A stretch of 64,000 nt of DNA from Parapristionchus giblindavisi (lineage: Eukaryota > Nematoda > Chromadorea > Rhabditida > Diplogasteridae). The DNA lies in assembly GCA_943737045.1 (NCBI GenBank), contig CALSFV010000251.1, positions 1 to 64,000 of the forward strand, written 5' to 3'. The translations under genes were made by a program, and so were the position numbers. Shown in pieces: positions 12,901 through 24,200 of the stretch (position 1 is the stretch's first letter; the number at the start of each line of letters is the position of its first letter). Under the pieces are notes generated by a model. That model saw only the letters and a list, made by a program, of their open reading frames with translations, was not told the origin of the DNA and ran no database searches.

Positions 12901-15900
12901 CCGTTATTTTTCGCTTAAATTGATAATTTTTCGAATAAAAATGAGAATATATAGTGGGTCTATATCGAAATGAGCTGTATATAGTGGGTCAATCCTCACA
13001 TCGTAAGGGTATGAAAATGTACGTTGCCAATTATAACTGCCAATTACGTTTTCGCTCGCCCATAGTACGTGACCATCTTTTGTCGATGCGGTCAGTTTTT
13101 TTAGACTCGAAGCCCATCTAGGAATATGCGGGAGATCGAGATTAGCAAGGAATCACCCCCCCCCCCCCTGTCGGGTCAGTTCCGAGTACTTTTTGCAATT
13201 TTGACAACAATTTTGCCCACTGACTGACAGCTAACACTGACATGAGCATTGTCAAGAATCTATGGTCGAAACAGTGTTCCTCTAAATAGTATTGAGTGCA
13301 TTTGCATGGTTTTTAAAATTCGCAAAAAATCTTAAGTAGTACTTAAAGCCTCAAGGGACAATTATAAGAATAGGTCAGCCACACTCACTGATTATTATTA
13401 CGCTCACAATAAATGAATTTATTATTATTAATTATTATTATTATTATTATTACTATTATCATTATTATTACTATTTTAGAAACCCGTAGAACAATTATTG
13501 ATCTTACTGTAACGTTCAAGATAATTCATAATTTTATTGATATTGACCCCCGTAGCATCTTTATATTTTCCAATACTTTGAATTTTACTCGAGGTCATCA
13601 ACTTAGAATTTGTATGAACCCTTCATCTAGTACACGCTATCTATCATTTTTCTCAAATCGTGTTGTCCGAAAATGGAATAATTTAGATCGAACTATTGTC
13701 ACATCAATCTCTCCTCAAGTGTTTAGTAATTCTATAAAGGTTGCAATCCAGTAATTGCACCTATATCGTCGCTACTTCTTGTTTTACTATGTATTTTAAT
13801 TGTTTATGAAAAAATCCCTCGTCTCTTTTCTCCAAGATGCGATAAATATATTATTATTATTATTATTATTACTACTATTGTTATTACTATTATTATTGCT
13901 ATTATTATCATTATAATTATTATTATTACTATTATTATTGCACTCACTTGGGCACACAGGGCACGGCGAGTCGCCGCTTGCACGCCTCGTGCACGTGCTG
14001 GTTGCAGTCGATGCAGCGGACGGCGGGCTTGGCTGCAAAGTTGATGCTGCCGTTGCAGAAGTCGCACGTGGTCATCTGGAAATAATAATAATTATTATTA
14101 TTATTATTATTATTATTAATTTCTTTATTCCATCAAATGTTCATAATCATATTAATAACAGAGGGAAGAGGAGAGATGGATTTCCATTGCTTATACGCGA
14201 TTTCAGATGCTCGGTGGCAGTTTTCAAATGAAGTTTTCAAAGGACCCATTGCGTATTGTTCTCCCTTATAAGATTTCATCAACTCATACAACGTGTGCTT
14301 CTAGATGTATGGATACTTGGAATAAACTCTCCACTGAATTAGTTCTCTCCCCACAAACCCCTTCCGTAGAGGGTTATCAAATCTCCCTCCCAATCTCATC
14401 ATTAAAGTTTCTCAAATTCAATTATTCTTATTATTCCTTCAATAGAACACATCAGGGTCGCACGATGTCATCTTACAATGATTTGTATTTTTAAACGAGA
14501 AGATAGAATCAGTACACCAAAACAAAAATAGACTGATGAAATGAGAGTGAGACGGGAATGTGACTGGTTGAAAGGAACGAGCGCAACCATTATTATTATC
14601 ATTATTATAATTATTACCACTATAATTATTAAGGCCAATTTGATGAACAACGCAATTTTTTTGGGTTATTTGACTGTTCTTAGTAAGACTTATTCTTGAA
14701 TGGAGAATCTCTCAGGATAAATTATTATTATTATTATTATTATTGTTGTTGTTGTTTCATTCAATTGAAAGAAAAAATCAGTAAACCAAAACAAAACAAG
14801 AGATAGATGAGATGAGAGTGAGACGGGAAAGCGACAGGTTGAAAGGAACGAGTCAAACAACGCATTTTTGTGCTCCCACATTGTGGATAAGGGAGTACGT
14901 TAATAAATCAGTTTATCAAAACAAAGAGAAATGTGAGAAAAAAAAAGCAATTTTAGCGAAAAATTGTGTTCTTTATTAATATACATGCGCGGGGGGGGGA
15001 CATAGGGCTGGATTATACAGAGACATCAGAGCGGAAAATTGGTTTAAAAAGGTAGAATGGGGCATCATAAAATTGCATAAACGTAATTTTTACAAGTGGC
15101 ATAGGTTGAAAAGCTAGGTTATCGGTTTGCAAAATCTGGTCAGGTTTTTCTATTTTTGTGAAATTTTGGCTCAAAATCCGGTCAGGCTTGGTACTTTGCA
15201 ACATACTTTTCGACTTATGACAAGTGGTATCCCATACAATTTTCGAAAAGCCCAAATGTCACAGAGGACACTTGCGTGTCGGCATCAATTTCCTTGCCGA
15301 AACAGCGGGGCCTTATTTAATCAATTTGCATGTTACACAATAATACTAGAGTACACTGGTATGCTCTTTATAATATACTTCTCGAGAGGAAAAAGGGTAT
15401 ACTCCAGCGAATCGATAGCTCAGCATTACCCTATCAGCCCAATATAAAACAAGAATATACCTATAAGAACTTTTTCATACCCCCAACAACGTGAGGATGA
15501 ACCCACTATAAGGATGGCCCTATCAGCCTAATATGAAACAAGAATATACCTTGAAGAAGCTGGCCAGCTTCTCGAATCGATGGGGCCGCGAGTCGATGGG
15601 GCGTCCGCGCGTCCACGAATCCACCGCGCGAGGCGCGCGTCTGAGAATATTGTTATTATTGTTGTTGCTATTATTATTAAAATTAAGAGCAAAGATCCGG
15701 TCTGAAACAGTTATTTCAAGTCATAAGAGGCAATGCAAGGTGCGCGTCTGAGAGCATGTTTATTGAGAAAAACACAGCTATCATGATTTCATTGAATGTG
15801 CCATTTTCATGATCTCGTGTCGTCAAGATAGGAAATCAACATTGTTTGTGAGACAGGGGAAATGCACTATAGCAGTGTAAAAATAGGCACATTTCGAGAA

Positions 15901-16202
15901 CAAGAGTAAAGAGCAGAGAGCAAGGAGCCGGTGCTCAAACAGGCGATTTCACGTTATAAGTGTAACTTAATGTGTTCCATATTTGATTTTCGGGTAATGA
16001 ACGGGAAAATTTGCTCAATCAATAACAACCGATTGATTTATGGATTATTTAATCAATATTAATTAATCGATTGATTTATCGATTATTCAATCAATATATA
16101 CTCACAGATCCAGCGTGCTGGTGGTGATGGGTCTGTTGGCGGCGTGCTGCGGTCGTCGCGGCTCCTGCTCCAGCAGATTCGACTCGCTCATGCTCCTGAG
16201 AG

Positions 16203-16262
<60 letters not shown>

Positions 16263-16290
16263 CAATAATAATAACAACAATAATAATAAC

Positions 16291-16331
<41 letters not shown>

Positions 16332-18468
16332 TAATAATAACAATAATAATATATTAACGTCAAGCGATCATCGCTATGAGAGGAAAATAATCAGTTATCG
16401 ATCCAAGGCTTTAGCATACTGTAGCTTCTTGATACATTGTTATTATTGACGCGAATGACAATCACAGTACAAAAATCAATTTACATTTACATTTACAACA
16501 CATTTCTCAAGAGTTCGCATAGACGAGGGCTCTGGTAGCATAGAGACAAATCGAGTTGTTGCTTAACCAGTAACGGATTTTTTTCTCGATACGCTCGACA
16601 AGACTACAGTATGCTCACACCTGTTCATGCTTCGTCGTATGACCACCTTCGCCTTGGAGGGCTTCTGCGAGTCGAATGTGATCGTCGTCGTCACCTGCAT
16701 TAAGATCAATCAATAATTACACCATCACAGTACCCCATATGGTATCACCAGCTACTGTAACCCGAACTATTACCGTATCACTTAAACCTGATAGTATGCG
16801 ATATCACCAGCTACCGTAACCCGACCTATTACCGTATCACTTAAACATAGTAGTACGGTAGCACCAGCTACCGTAACCCGAACCATTACCGTACCTCGGT
16901 AGACGTGGTGGACGTGTGATTGCCGTCTCTGCTTCGTTTCTTGACCGGCACTTGCGCCTCGCCCTCCAGTATCTCCTCCTCGATCTGATTGAATACGCGA
17001 GAGCGCTTCGTCGAAGGGAGCACGTGCGCGGATACGGAGCGGCGGTGCGCCAGCGACGAGGACCGCCGGAACACACGACCGGATCTACAAATTAGGAGAT
17101 CAAGGTTACGGTATAATGATGTATCTGTGTATGCAAATGCACGGATACAGGGCTACGGTATAACGATACTGTATCTGTGTATGAATAAGTGAATGTAATG
17201 AACACACGACCGGATCTGCAAATGCGCGGATACAGGGTAACGGTATAATGATACTGTATCTATGTATGAATAAGTGAATGTAATGAACACACGGCCGGAT
17301 CTGCAAATGCGCGGATACAGGGTTACGGTATAATGATACTGTATCTGTGTATAAATAAGTGAATGTAATGAACACATCATCTGAAAGGCGGAGACCAAGG
17401 TTAGGGTCATAGGACGAAAAGTATGTTGCTAACCAAGACCATAATAAGTGAATGTAATGAACACATCAGCGGATCTGAAAGGCGGAGACCAAGGTTAGGG
17501 TCATAGGACGAAAAGTATGTTGCTAACCAAGACCATAGGTCGAATAGCTAGGTCATCGGTTTTCAAAATCCGGTCAGGTTTTTCGATTTTTGTGAAATTT
17601 AAGCTCAAAATCCGGTCAGGCTTGGTACTTTTTTTAAAACATAATTTCCACCTATGATCTGAAACATACATTTTCGAGCACCCACATTGTGAGTGAGCAC
17701 TTTTTGTTGATGCGGTCAGTTTTGAAACTCGAGACCCATCTAGGAATATGCGGGAGATCGAGTTTAGTAAGAATCACCTAAGATCTAGTCAGTTTTGAGT
17801 ACTTGAGATGTAGATCGGGTCAGTTTTGTTCTAATTTCGGGTCAGTTTAAAATTCGCAAAAACAACTGATTGTGAGTGGGGCGAAAATGTATGATCTGAA
17901 ATGCGGAGACAATGTTACGGTATAATGATACTGCCTACGGATAAGTGAATGCACTGGCTCTTTAAAAAAGAGTGGAAACTCGATTTCGAGTGCTTTTTTC
18001 AAAGCTTGGAAACTTGCCGATTTCGAGTTTCTACTCCCTTTTAAAGTGCCCTAAGTCGACAGTATGGTGCTTATTGTGCTGAAGCTTGAACTGCGAGGGT
18101 ACCGAAAATTTATGATCCGAGGGTCGACCCACTCTATACGGCTAATTTACAGGATACTCGATGCGTTAAAAATTACAATTTAAGAATCATACGTGGGCAC
18201 CACTGCCGCTGGCGGCAATCAATCCCCCGATTTTGGCATTTTCATTTCCAGCGGCAATACCCGTCCACGTATGTTAAGAATGATTTACCAAAATAAATAA
18301 ATGAACAAATAAACACCTCGTATGCGGTAGATCGTCATCATCCTCGGTGATGTCATCCTCCGTCCGATCATAGTCCACACCCTCGCTCTCCTCCGTGTCC
18401 GCCTCCTCGACTAGACCGCGACGCGCCGCGTACGCGTTCGAGTGTGTCCTGCGGATAATAATAAAATA

Positions 18469-18499
<31 letters not shown>

Positions 18500-20615
18500 T
18501 AATAATAATAATAATAATAATATTTATAAGAAAAATAATACTAAATATAATAATGATGATGATAACGTATGGTTACGGAAATGGTCATTTGTTATCAAAA
18601 TTAAGGACATTTGAATAGTGGATGAAAAAAGGTCGCATTTGAGTCATAGTTTGAACTTTTGTATGTAAATGTAAATTAGTCAGCCTCTCTCACTTTTTTC
18701 AGGCTAGATTTGGAGAACCATTCATTCCCATTGCTTTAAATGGACACTCCGAGCTAATTTGAAACTCTCACCTCTGGCCACACTCTCTCGTTTTGGTTGT
18801 CAACGAGAGAGTGTTGTCAATTAAATTAATAGTGCTAATAGATGTACGAAGTATACATGCACTTTAAATGTAGATTTTTTTTAAATAAATAAATTAGCTA
18901 ATAATGTGCCCTATGGTGTTCTAATGCGGAGAGTAAAATCAGCCCTCACATCACAAGCGCCCATCATACATTTTCGCCCCACTCACAATCAGTTGTTTTT
19001 GCGAATTTTAAACTGACCCGAAATTAGAACAAAACTGACCCGATCTACATCTCAAGTACTCAAAACTGACCCGATCTTAGGTGATTCTTACTAAACTCGA
19101 TCTCCCGCATATTCCTAGATGGGTCTCGAGTTTCAAAACTGACCGCATCAACAAAAAGTGCTCACTCACAATGTGGGTGCTCGAAAATGTATGGCGCCCA
19201 TGTATAATAAAGAATACCTTATTAATGATGGCTTATTCAGGAATGCGAGCTGCTGACGCTCCGCTTGAGATAGCGTATCCAGTTGGTCCTGCAATCATGA
19301 TACCGTATAGTTAATATCATAGGTCGAAAAGTATGTTACGTAGTACCAAGCCTGAGCGGATTTTAAGCCCAAATTTCACAGAAATCGAAAAACCTGACCG
19401 GATTTTGAAAATCGATAACCTAGCTAGGTCGACCTATGCACGAAACACCCATTAAAGCTGATTCAACGTTAATGTCAACTCTAACATTAGACCCGGTGAA
19501 CTACTACTACTACTGACTACGATCAAATCACAAAGCCAATTCATCTATCGATTCTCCTAAAAAAACTGATAGAAAAGTTATGACTAAAGCTATCTTTAAA
19601 AAAACTAATTAGATCAAGTATTTCAGCTTTGGCGCATACGAAAAGACTATATGCAAATACAAGGGACTCTACACAATCAATCAATAAAGTACTCAAAATC
19701 AATAAACACCTAATAAAATCAATACTCAATCAATCAAGCAAGCAGCAGTAAATATCAATCAATACGTTCAATAATCATACCTTGAGGATTTCCTTGATAA
19801 GTTCCATTCGTTTGACGTTATCGGAGAGATCATCCTTGAGCGCGTTAATCTCGCCTATTTGTTTTGCCACCTGCAACCAGTTGTGTGAAAGTGGGTAAAT
19901 AGCCAGAGACTGAAACATGAAAACAACAGGGAGGCAAAAATATATTTCAAAGATCACTCTACCTGTTGTCGTGCCTCTTTCAGCTGTGCATTTAGCGTGC
20001 GAATCGATTGATCTTTATCACTGAAATTATTCGATTGCGAAATTTGCATTTCCACTCTTAAACAATAATGTAATGGGTACATGCAAATCATTTAGCACAA
20101 AAGCACGGCATGAACAATATTTGAATTTAAATTAATTTCAAAACAAAATTAAATTAATATGTAAACAAAATCGTACTCCAATTCCGCCTTTAGCGCTCGA
20201 TTCGTCTCTTTCAGAGTAGCCCTCTGCGTGTCACTGTATCGCAGCTTCTTTCTTGTCTTTTCCAAGTATTGCACCAGATTGAGTGCATCTGAAGGCAATC
20301 AATGAAAATCATCAATCATTTAAAAAAAACAATAGAACAAGTCTTTACTGACCAGACTTCAGTCCTTCGTTTTCCGCGTTGATCCTCCTAGCGTGCATAA
20401 ACAGCTGGAGAATCTGCCGCGTCTCCTCAGAGCTGTGTCTGCAAGATATAATTAATTATACAACGAAATGTTATTGTGCTATAATCGATTCACATTCGTA
20501 TTAACGACTGAAACTTTGCAAACTGATAAAATTAAAGATGAATTCAAGGAACTAACGTCTCTGCTTGGGTGCTAGGTCCGCCCTGTGAATGGGCTGGCAC
20601 CGACCTCATGTCCAT
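9192..20615 (-). CDS. RACGAP1: Rac GTPase-activating protein 1 (MgcRacGAP/CYK-4), complete, 18 coding exons
   Basis: GTPase-activating protein for Rho-family GTPases; with kinesin-6 it forms centralspindlin at the spindle midzone and directs the cytokinetic furrow (known for the family). The spliced reading frame gives 698 codons (human about 632). Order of parts: N-terminal coiled coil (about 25-160), acidic then basic linker, C1 zinc finger (341-391), RhoGAP domain (about 420-600) and a tail ending KKYFASPM, very like the vertebrate FFASPM end. All 18 exons join in phase with GT/AG introns. The start is the first ATG of the exon at 20557-20615. It is followed by a second in-frame ATG two codons later, so the exact start could shift by two residues. 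An AG sits 2 nt upstream of the ATG, so an upstream non-coding exon or trans-splicing is likely. Divergent from CSE1L. Identity rests on domain order and the C-terminal motif. Confidence 0.94.
9362..9562. repeat. 26-27-bp tandem repeat in RACGAP1 intron 17
   Basis: AATCAATCAATATTTCGAAC followed by GATTTG, about seven units, the last ones diverged to ATTCCAAAAG. Confidence 0.85.
10077..12665 (-). CDS. RACGAP1: RACGAP1 exons 13-16: RhoGAP catalytic domain
   Basis: Exons in transcript order: 12488-12665, 11588-11698, 11070-11213, 10077-10241. The arginine finger is in GIYRIPG (R446 by my count), compare GLYRISG in vertebrates. Later conserved blocks are FLQELKDPLIP, ELPQPNRDTLAYLILHL and NLSRVLAPTVVG, which supply the core helices and the conserved asparagine. 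No catalytic residue appears lost, so the domain should be active. Exon 14 uses a GTACTG donor directly after LK. Confidence 0.94.
11330..11590. repeat. About 20-bp CCGTAACCCTACAGTA minisatellite in RACGAP1 intron 14
   Basis: About 12 units of CCCACCGTAACCCTACAGTA with AAT/ACT endings, running directly up to the exon 14 donor. Units contain the TAC[C/G]GTA-related word. Confidence 0.88.
12111..12272. mobile_element. Inverted-repeat element with GGCAAACGTGACGTCAC ends
   Basis: CATGAACCTTGGCAAACGTG is mirrored by the inverted CACGTTTGCCGCCGTTCATG; GC-rich centre. RACGAP1 intron 13. Confidence 0.65.
12702..12778. repeat. ATT/ACT triplet array in RACGAP1 intron 12
   Basis: About 25 triplets of ATT with ACT interruptions, lying between the exon 13 acceptor and a copied decoy of that acceptor (12778-12804). 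Confidence 0.85.
13466..13754 (+). pseudogene. C-terminal fragment of a non-LTR retrotransposon reverse transcriptase
   Basis: An open frame reading RRTIIDLTVTFKIIHNFIDI, then FTRGHQLRI, then FFSNRVVRKWNNL to TAA, which is the C-terminal signature of CR1/Jockey-like LINE ORF2 (TRGH, R-V-V-x-x-W-N-x-L). Only about 95 codons remain, following an ATT array. It is antisense to RACGAP1, in intron 12. Confidence 0.75.
13948..15640 (-). CDS. RACGAP1: RACGAP1 exons 11-12: C1 zinc finger
   Basis: Exons 15550-15640 and 13948-14075. By my numbering the zinc ligands are H341, C355, C358, C372, C375, H380, C383 and C391, giving H-X13-C-X2-C-X13-C-X2-C-X4-H-X2-C-X7-C, a full C1-type set. In the family this domain binds membrane phosphoinositides and tethers the midzone to the cortex; it is not a diacylglycerol sensor. 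The C1 immediately precedes the RhoGAP domain, the diagnostic order for MgcRacGAP. Confidence 0.93.
14173..14450 (+). pseudogene. Possible second LINE ORF2 tail, decayed
   Basis: Across two frames the translation reads KRRDGFPLLIRDF and then YKISSTHT-CASRCMDTWNKL, which recalls a LINE terminal W-N-x-L motif but is weak. Its last 50 bp (14373-14425) recur at 43472-43525 in CSE1L intron 26, supporting a dispersed repeat. Confidence 0.4.
15100..15219. mobile_element. CATAGGTCGAA MITE, short form (TSD ACAAGTGG)
   Basis: 120-bp copy with fewer internal units than the 205-bp form, showing that unit number varies. RACGAP1 intron 11. Confidence 0.85.
16106..18448 (-). CDS. RACGAP1: RACGAP1 exons 7-10: acidic and basic linker
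   Basis: Exons in transcript order: 18317-18448, 16895-17084, 16621-16694, 16106-16195. Exon 7 is strongly acidic (DYDRTEDDITEDDDDL), matching an acidic stretch at the same place in vertebrate RACGAP1. Exon 8 is basic and serine-rich (FRRSSSLAHRRSVS, KKRSRDG), suggesting a nuclear-localisation or phosphorylation region (inference). Exon 9 carries VTTTITFDSQKP, which resembles the TTVTVP region of the human protein. The acceptor side of exon 8 is copied several times in the upstream intron (17201-17480). Confidence 0.85.
16204..16350. repeat. AAT triplet array beside RACGAP1 exon 10
   Basis: About 49 triplets, AAT with AAC interruptions. In transcript sense this is ATT, ending 7 nt before the acceptor AG. 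Other arrays: 13421-13470, 13850-13940, 14085-14117, 18460-18520, 21913-21965, 29170-29258, 42174-42224, 43240-43285, 43905-43970, 54793-54843, 59034-59070, 60917-60950. Confidence 0.95.
17084..17480. repeat. About 85-110-bp tandem repeat copying the exon 8 acceptor of RACGAP1
   Basis: AACACACGACCGGATCTGCA at 17201-17220 and its close copy at 17285-17304, plus a weaker one near 17460, repeat the exon edge at 17072-17090; the intron part repeats along with it. Confidence 0.85.
17665..17893. mobile_element. CATACATTTTCG MITE with GACCCGATCT units (TSD ATCTGAAA)
   Basis: 229-bp copy of the same element in opposite orientation, perfect 8-bp duplication. RACGAP1 intron 7. A decayed relative lies around 13060-13195. 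Confidence 0.87.
17952..18050. mobile_element. Palindromic MITE, GGCTCTTTAAAA ends
   Basis: GGCTCTTTAAAAAAGAGTGG and the inverted CTACTCCCTTTTAAAGTGCC bracket matching AACTCGA halves. RACGAP1 intron 7. Confidence 0.65.
18188..18273. mobile_element. CATACGTGGGC MITE, 86-bp deletion form (TSD TTAAGAAT)
   Basis: Short copy with both ends and a perfect 8-bp duplication. RACGAP1 intron 7. Confidence 0.86.
18965..19193. mobile_element. CATACATTTTCG MITE with GACCCGATCT units (TSD GCGCCCAT)
   Basis: 229 bp, ends CATACATTTTCG / CGAAAATGTATG, perfect 8-bp duplication. RACGAP1 intron 6. Confidence 0.87.
19218..20615 (-). CDS. RACGAP1: RACGAP1 exons 1-6: N-terminal coiled coil
   Basis: Exons in transcript order: 20557-20615, 20353-20438, 20177-20288, 19963-20020, 19781-19870, 19218-19288. 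They encode heptad-rich sequence (ILQLFMHARR, LVQYLEKTRKKL, LKETNRALKAEL, IRTLNAQLKEARQQ, INALKDDLSDNVKRMELI) ending in the family motif LAFLNKP, close to human SALAFLNRG. In the family this coiled coil dimerises and binds the kinesin-6 partner and Ect2. Exon 4 has two in-frame acceptors: the canonical TTTCAG before 20020 used here, and a TTTAAG about 34 nt upstream that would add roughly 11 residues. Confidence 0.88.
19318..19438. mobile_element. CATAGGTCGAA MITE, short form
   Basis: 121-bp copy in RACGAP1 intron 5, both ends present, no convincing target duplication. Related decayed or partial copies: 10304-10388, 10752-10845, 17535-17656 and 22228-22426. Confidence 0.75.
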
Positions 20616-21228
20616 CTCTAAATCAGAAGTTAATTCATACCAGAATGTAGTAATACAAACAAAATTAAGTAAACAATAAGAAGAAACACCGTAAACAGTG
20701 CTGGCGTGGGTTTTCCCTCTGTTTAGTGGATTCAAAATTGTGGAGTAGAAAATTGGAAGTGATCATCGGAACAAAGAACAGAAAGTAGCACACTATAAAT
20801 GGCAGTTTGCGATAGATGTCGTTTCTTTAATTTTCTCTCTTATGTTATCCAATACGTAATTTTGTAAATTAGTTATTACTTTGAAATTGTTAATCAGCCG
20901 TTGCTCGCTATAATATTGATGTCAAGTATGACTTTTATTATGAAAATTCTCAAAATTCTATTTTTGGTGTAGATAAGTTCCCGCCGGATTACGGTATTCT
21001 TCGCTCCCTTCAAAAACAAATTCGCGGTTTTTCGAAAACATGTGATCGTTTTACTAGGTATTTCGCACGTTGATTTCCGGGTTCTTGATTTCTCTCACCT
21101 TCAAAGTCATTCCCCATGCTAATTTGAGACTTTCCGCTCTGGCAACGCTCTCTAACAGTCGAGAGAAGCGATAGAGTGCGATCAGAGCGGAGTCAGATTA
21201 GCTTGGATCGTTCTCATTTTGCAGCATC
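20616..21228. promoter_or_regulatory. Divergent spacer, likely shared promoter of RACGAP1 and CSE1L
   Basis: The two start codons lie head to head 613 bp apart with no other gene between them, so a bidirectional promoter is the simplest reading. No clear TATA box was recognised. A palindromic MITE fills about 21105-21209. On both sides an acceptor-like AG lies just before the ATG: TTTTGCAG ends at 21224, 4 nt before the CSE1L ATG, and on the minus strand GATTTAG ends 2 nt before the RACGAP1 ATG. Each gene may therefore have a non-coding first exon or receive a spliced leader. Confidence 0.6.
21105..21209. mobile_element. Palindromic MITE (GCTAATTT/CTCTGGC family) in the CSE1L 5' region
   Basis: The left half (GCTAATTTGAGACTTTCCGC) is repeated inverted and imperfectly in the right half (GAGCGGAGTCAGATTAGC), with a short loop near 21162. 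The same family occurs at 2642-2762, 3437-3556, 3552-3671, 18734-18826, 24355-24472, 29050-29152 and 42763-42853. This copy ends about 20 nt before the CSE1L ATG. Confidence 0.75.
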
Positions 21229-24200
21229 ATGAGTGTGGAGCTAGTGGAGCAGGTCGCGGAAGCTCTCAACAACACCCAGCAGACACATGCGGAGGTCAGA
21301 AGGGAGGCGGAACGAAAGCTGCAATATCTGCAAACCGTTCCGGGTTCGTTAACATTACATTCATCACTCTCTGTCAGTCACAATGTTAAACTCTCTGTCA
21401 GTCACAATGCCAAAGACTCTGTCTGTCAGAATGCCAAAAAAACTCTGTCAGTCTGAATGTCAAACGCCCTGTCAGTCATGCCAAAGACTCTGTCAGTCAC
21501 AATGTCAAAGACTGTCAGTCAGCATGTCAAACTCTGTGTCAGTCAGAATGTCGAATAAGCGAGCGTATGATGAGATTCGTTATCGCATCACAAAGTTTCA
21601 ATTATGGTTACGATGACGGCATTCAGCGTTATTGCAATTTAAAATGACGCAATGAATTCTTTCCATTTCATTTTGCGCTCACATTCTAATAACTGGCTGC
21701 TTCTTTTCTTATAATACACTAGAACTTATTTTATTTATCTACGCCCGATGTGCAACAAGATATGTGTACTTTGAAGAGGAAAAATAACATGATATAATAT
21801 TGGTTTTCTGTTAGAAATCCCATCTTTCGAAACGATTTTGCTCATCAACCCGTACCGTAACTGCGAATCACCGGTTCATCACTAGACAGACTTGTTCTAT
21901 TGAAGGAATAAATATTATTATTATTATTATTATTATTATTGTTATTATTATTATTATTATTGTTATGAATAATATTATAAATCCAGGCTTCGGCATGGCC
22001 CTATTGCAATTGATCTGCAGTGAACGATTACCCAGCATTCGAGTGGTCGCCGCGGTCGTGCTCAAGAACTTTGCCAAAACGAATTGGGTAGGTTTTCGTT
22101 GTGGTCCTCTGCGATAGGGATGAATATCTTGTGACTATAATATATAGAATATAATATATGTGATATAGAATATAATATATGTGACTATAATATATTGAAT
22201 ATAAGTTTTCGTTGTGCTACTGTGCTGCATAGGTCGAATAGCTAGGTCATCGAATTTCAAAATGCGGTCAGATTTCTCGAATTTTGGCAAATTTGGATCA
22301 AAATGCGGTCAGGTTTTTCGATTTTTGTGTAATTTTGGCTCAAAATGCGGTCAGGTTTTTCGATTTTCGTGAAATTTTGGCTCAAAATGCGGTCAGGCTT
22401 GGTACTTTGCCACATACTTTTCGATCAAGTAGTGGTGCCTGTTATGCTATAAAGAGCACCAGTATACATGGTTTATAATGACGTAATCTTGGTCACCGAT
22501 ACCTTTATCTCACCCAATATTTCTTTACACCCTCTGGCGAGAGCGTACTGACAATGAGAAGTGAAGAGACGAAACTCTCCCTGTATATTCTTATTTTCAA
22601 TCGATAATCCAAAATTTCAATCAATAATCCTCATTTTCAATCGATAATCTGCTCAGGGTGAGGCTCCCGAGGTGGAGATCAGCGATGAGGAGCAGAGCCA
22701 ACTGCGAGCGGCGATGGTGTCCGCCATGTTCTCCACCGGTGGGAACATCCAGAAGATAATGTCGACTGCGGTGTTCCTGGTTGCGAAGGTATGCTCGGAT
22801 AGATATTGGTTGAGTGAAACCGGAATCTGCCTGGTAATCTTTACTGGGGATTGAACGGGACCATTAAGCATTATGTCAGTGAAATGGTATCACGATCATA
22901 CATGGGCAGGGTACCTGGAGCTCGATTCTACAGGGGGCATCCGAACGAATAATGTTTGATTTTGCAGGGGGCCTTCACATTTTTTTCCAAAAAAATCACA
23001 TAAATGTCATTTTTTACAGCGTGTATTCCACAAATTTTCGAAAAGCCTTGAATTTACAGGGGCACCCCCATGTCGGCGCCCATGCTTGATCACGATTGAG
23101 TGTAAAGCCGATCTAGCTGTCATTGATTGATTTAAAGTTAATGGATGTTTTATGTATCTCCGTTCGCAGAAGGACTTCCCCGAGCGATGGCCGGAGCTGA
23201 TCAACGATCTCGCGGCGCAGATGAGCACGGAGAACATGAACCTGGACAGACTGCTCGCCGCCCTCGGATGCATGGACCAACTGCTCGAGAAGTACGGAAC
23301 ATTTCCCGGTTACGGTACTTTTGGGCACATGTGTTGAGCAACATACATTGCCATACCCTCGCAGTGCGAGGATTGACCCACTATATAAGGCCCATTATAG
23401 GCCACTTGATAAAAAAAAGGAAGCTAAAATGACGATTTTCCAGCGAAAATAATGAATTTTGTGAATCGACCCACCCTATTTCGAGAATTGACCCACTATA
23501 TAAAAATAAACGGCGAGGGTACCGAAAATGTATGGTTGAGCAAAAAAAGCCTAAAAAACGAGAAGTGGGTTACGGTACTTTTGGGCACATGCCGAAAGTT
23601 TGAGCTAAATGCCTAACTCACCATTAGTTCCAAAATATTGAAGAAAAAAACCTGAATCACCGGTGCGATCTTTTAATGAGAGCGCTTATTGCCTGGTATG
23701 TGGTGGCCATACTGCAAACGGTAGCCAGACTACGCTATTTGTAGGATGCGGTTATGGTAGCCTGATTACGGTATTGGTAGATTTCGATTACGGTAGCCAG
23801 ACTACTGTATTTGTAGAATCCGGTTATGGTAGGCGGATTACAGTATTGGTAGAATTTGCTTATGGTGACCTGATTACGGTATTGGTAGATGTTGGTTACG
23901 GTAGCCGTGACTACGGTAGTATATTTGCAGGTTCCGCTTCGAGAGCAAGAGCCAGCAGCTGTGGACGGAGCTTAAGATGTGTCTGCTGGCGGTGCAGGCG
24001 CCGCTGACCACCCTGTACGAGTACCTGGTCGGGTACACGGAGCAGCTGGCGCAGATGTCGGTCGAGGTGAGAGGGCTCTTTGAATATATATCTTGAAACA
24101 TGAAAATGACTGGTTATATTACAAGTCGGTCGAGGTGAGGGTGTTTATTGATTATTATTGATTTGATTTTTTATGATGATGATGAATGCTACGAAGATAT

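Noticed and set aside
12648..12923. Open frames rich in Tyr, Ile or Asn runs here and at 16091-16449, 24901-25177, 33810-34290, 36259-36632 and 43198-43441.
   Set aside because: All are ATT/AAT microsatellite translations overlapping true exons or introns of RACGAP1 and CSE1L.
14973..15001. G-run near 14990 as a promoter or telomere-like feature.
   Set aside because: A single homopolymer run; similar C or G runs occur at 3766, 13158, 40663, 44226 and 57478 without context.
16144..16449. CRISPR-like array from regular short repeats.
   Set aside because: Contiguous triplet microsatellite with no spacers; the sequence is eukaryotic.
23292..23337. Continuation of CSE1L exon 4 into GGTTACGGTACTTTTGGG, using a later GT as donor.
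   Set aside because: Only the GTACGG donor at 23292 restores the frame into exon 5 (KFRFESK); later donors break it.
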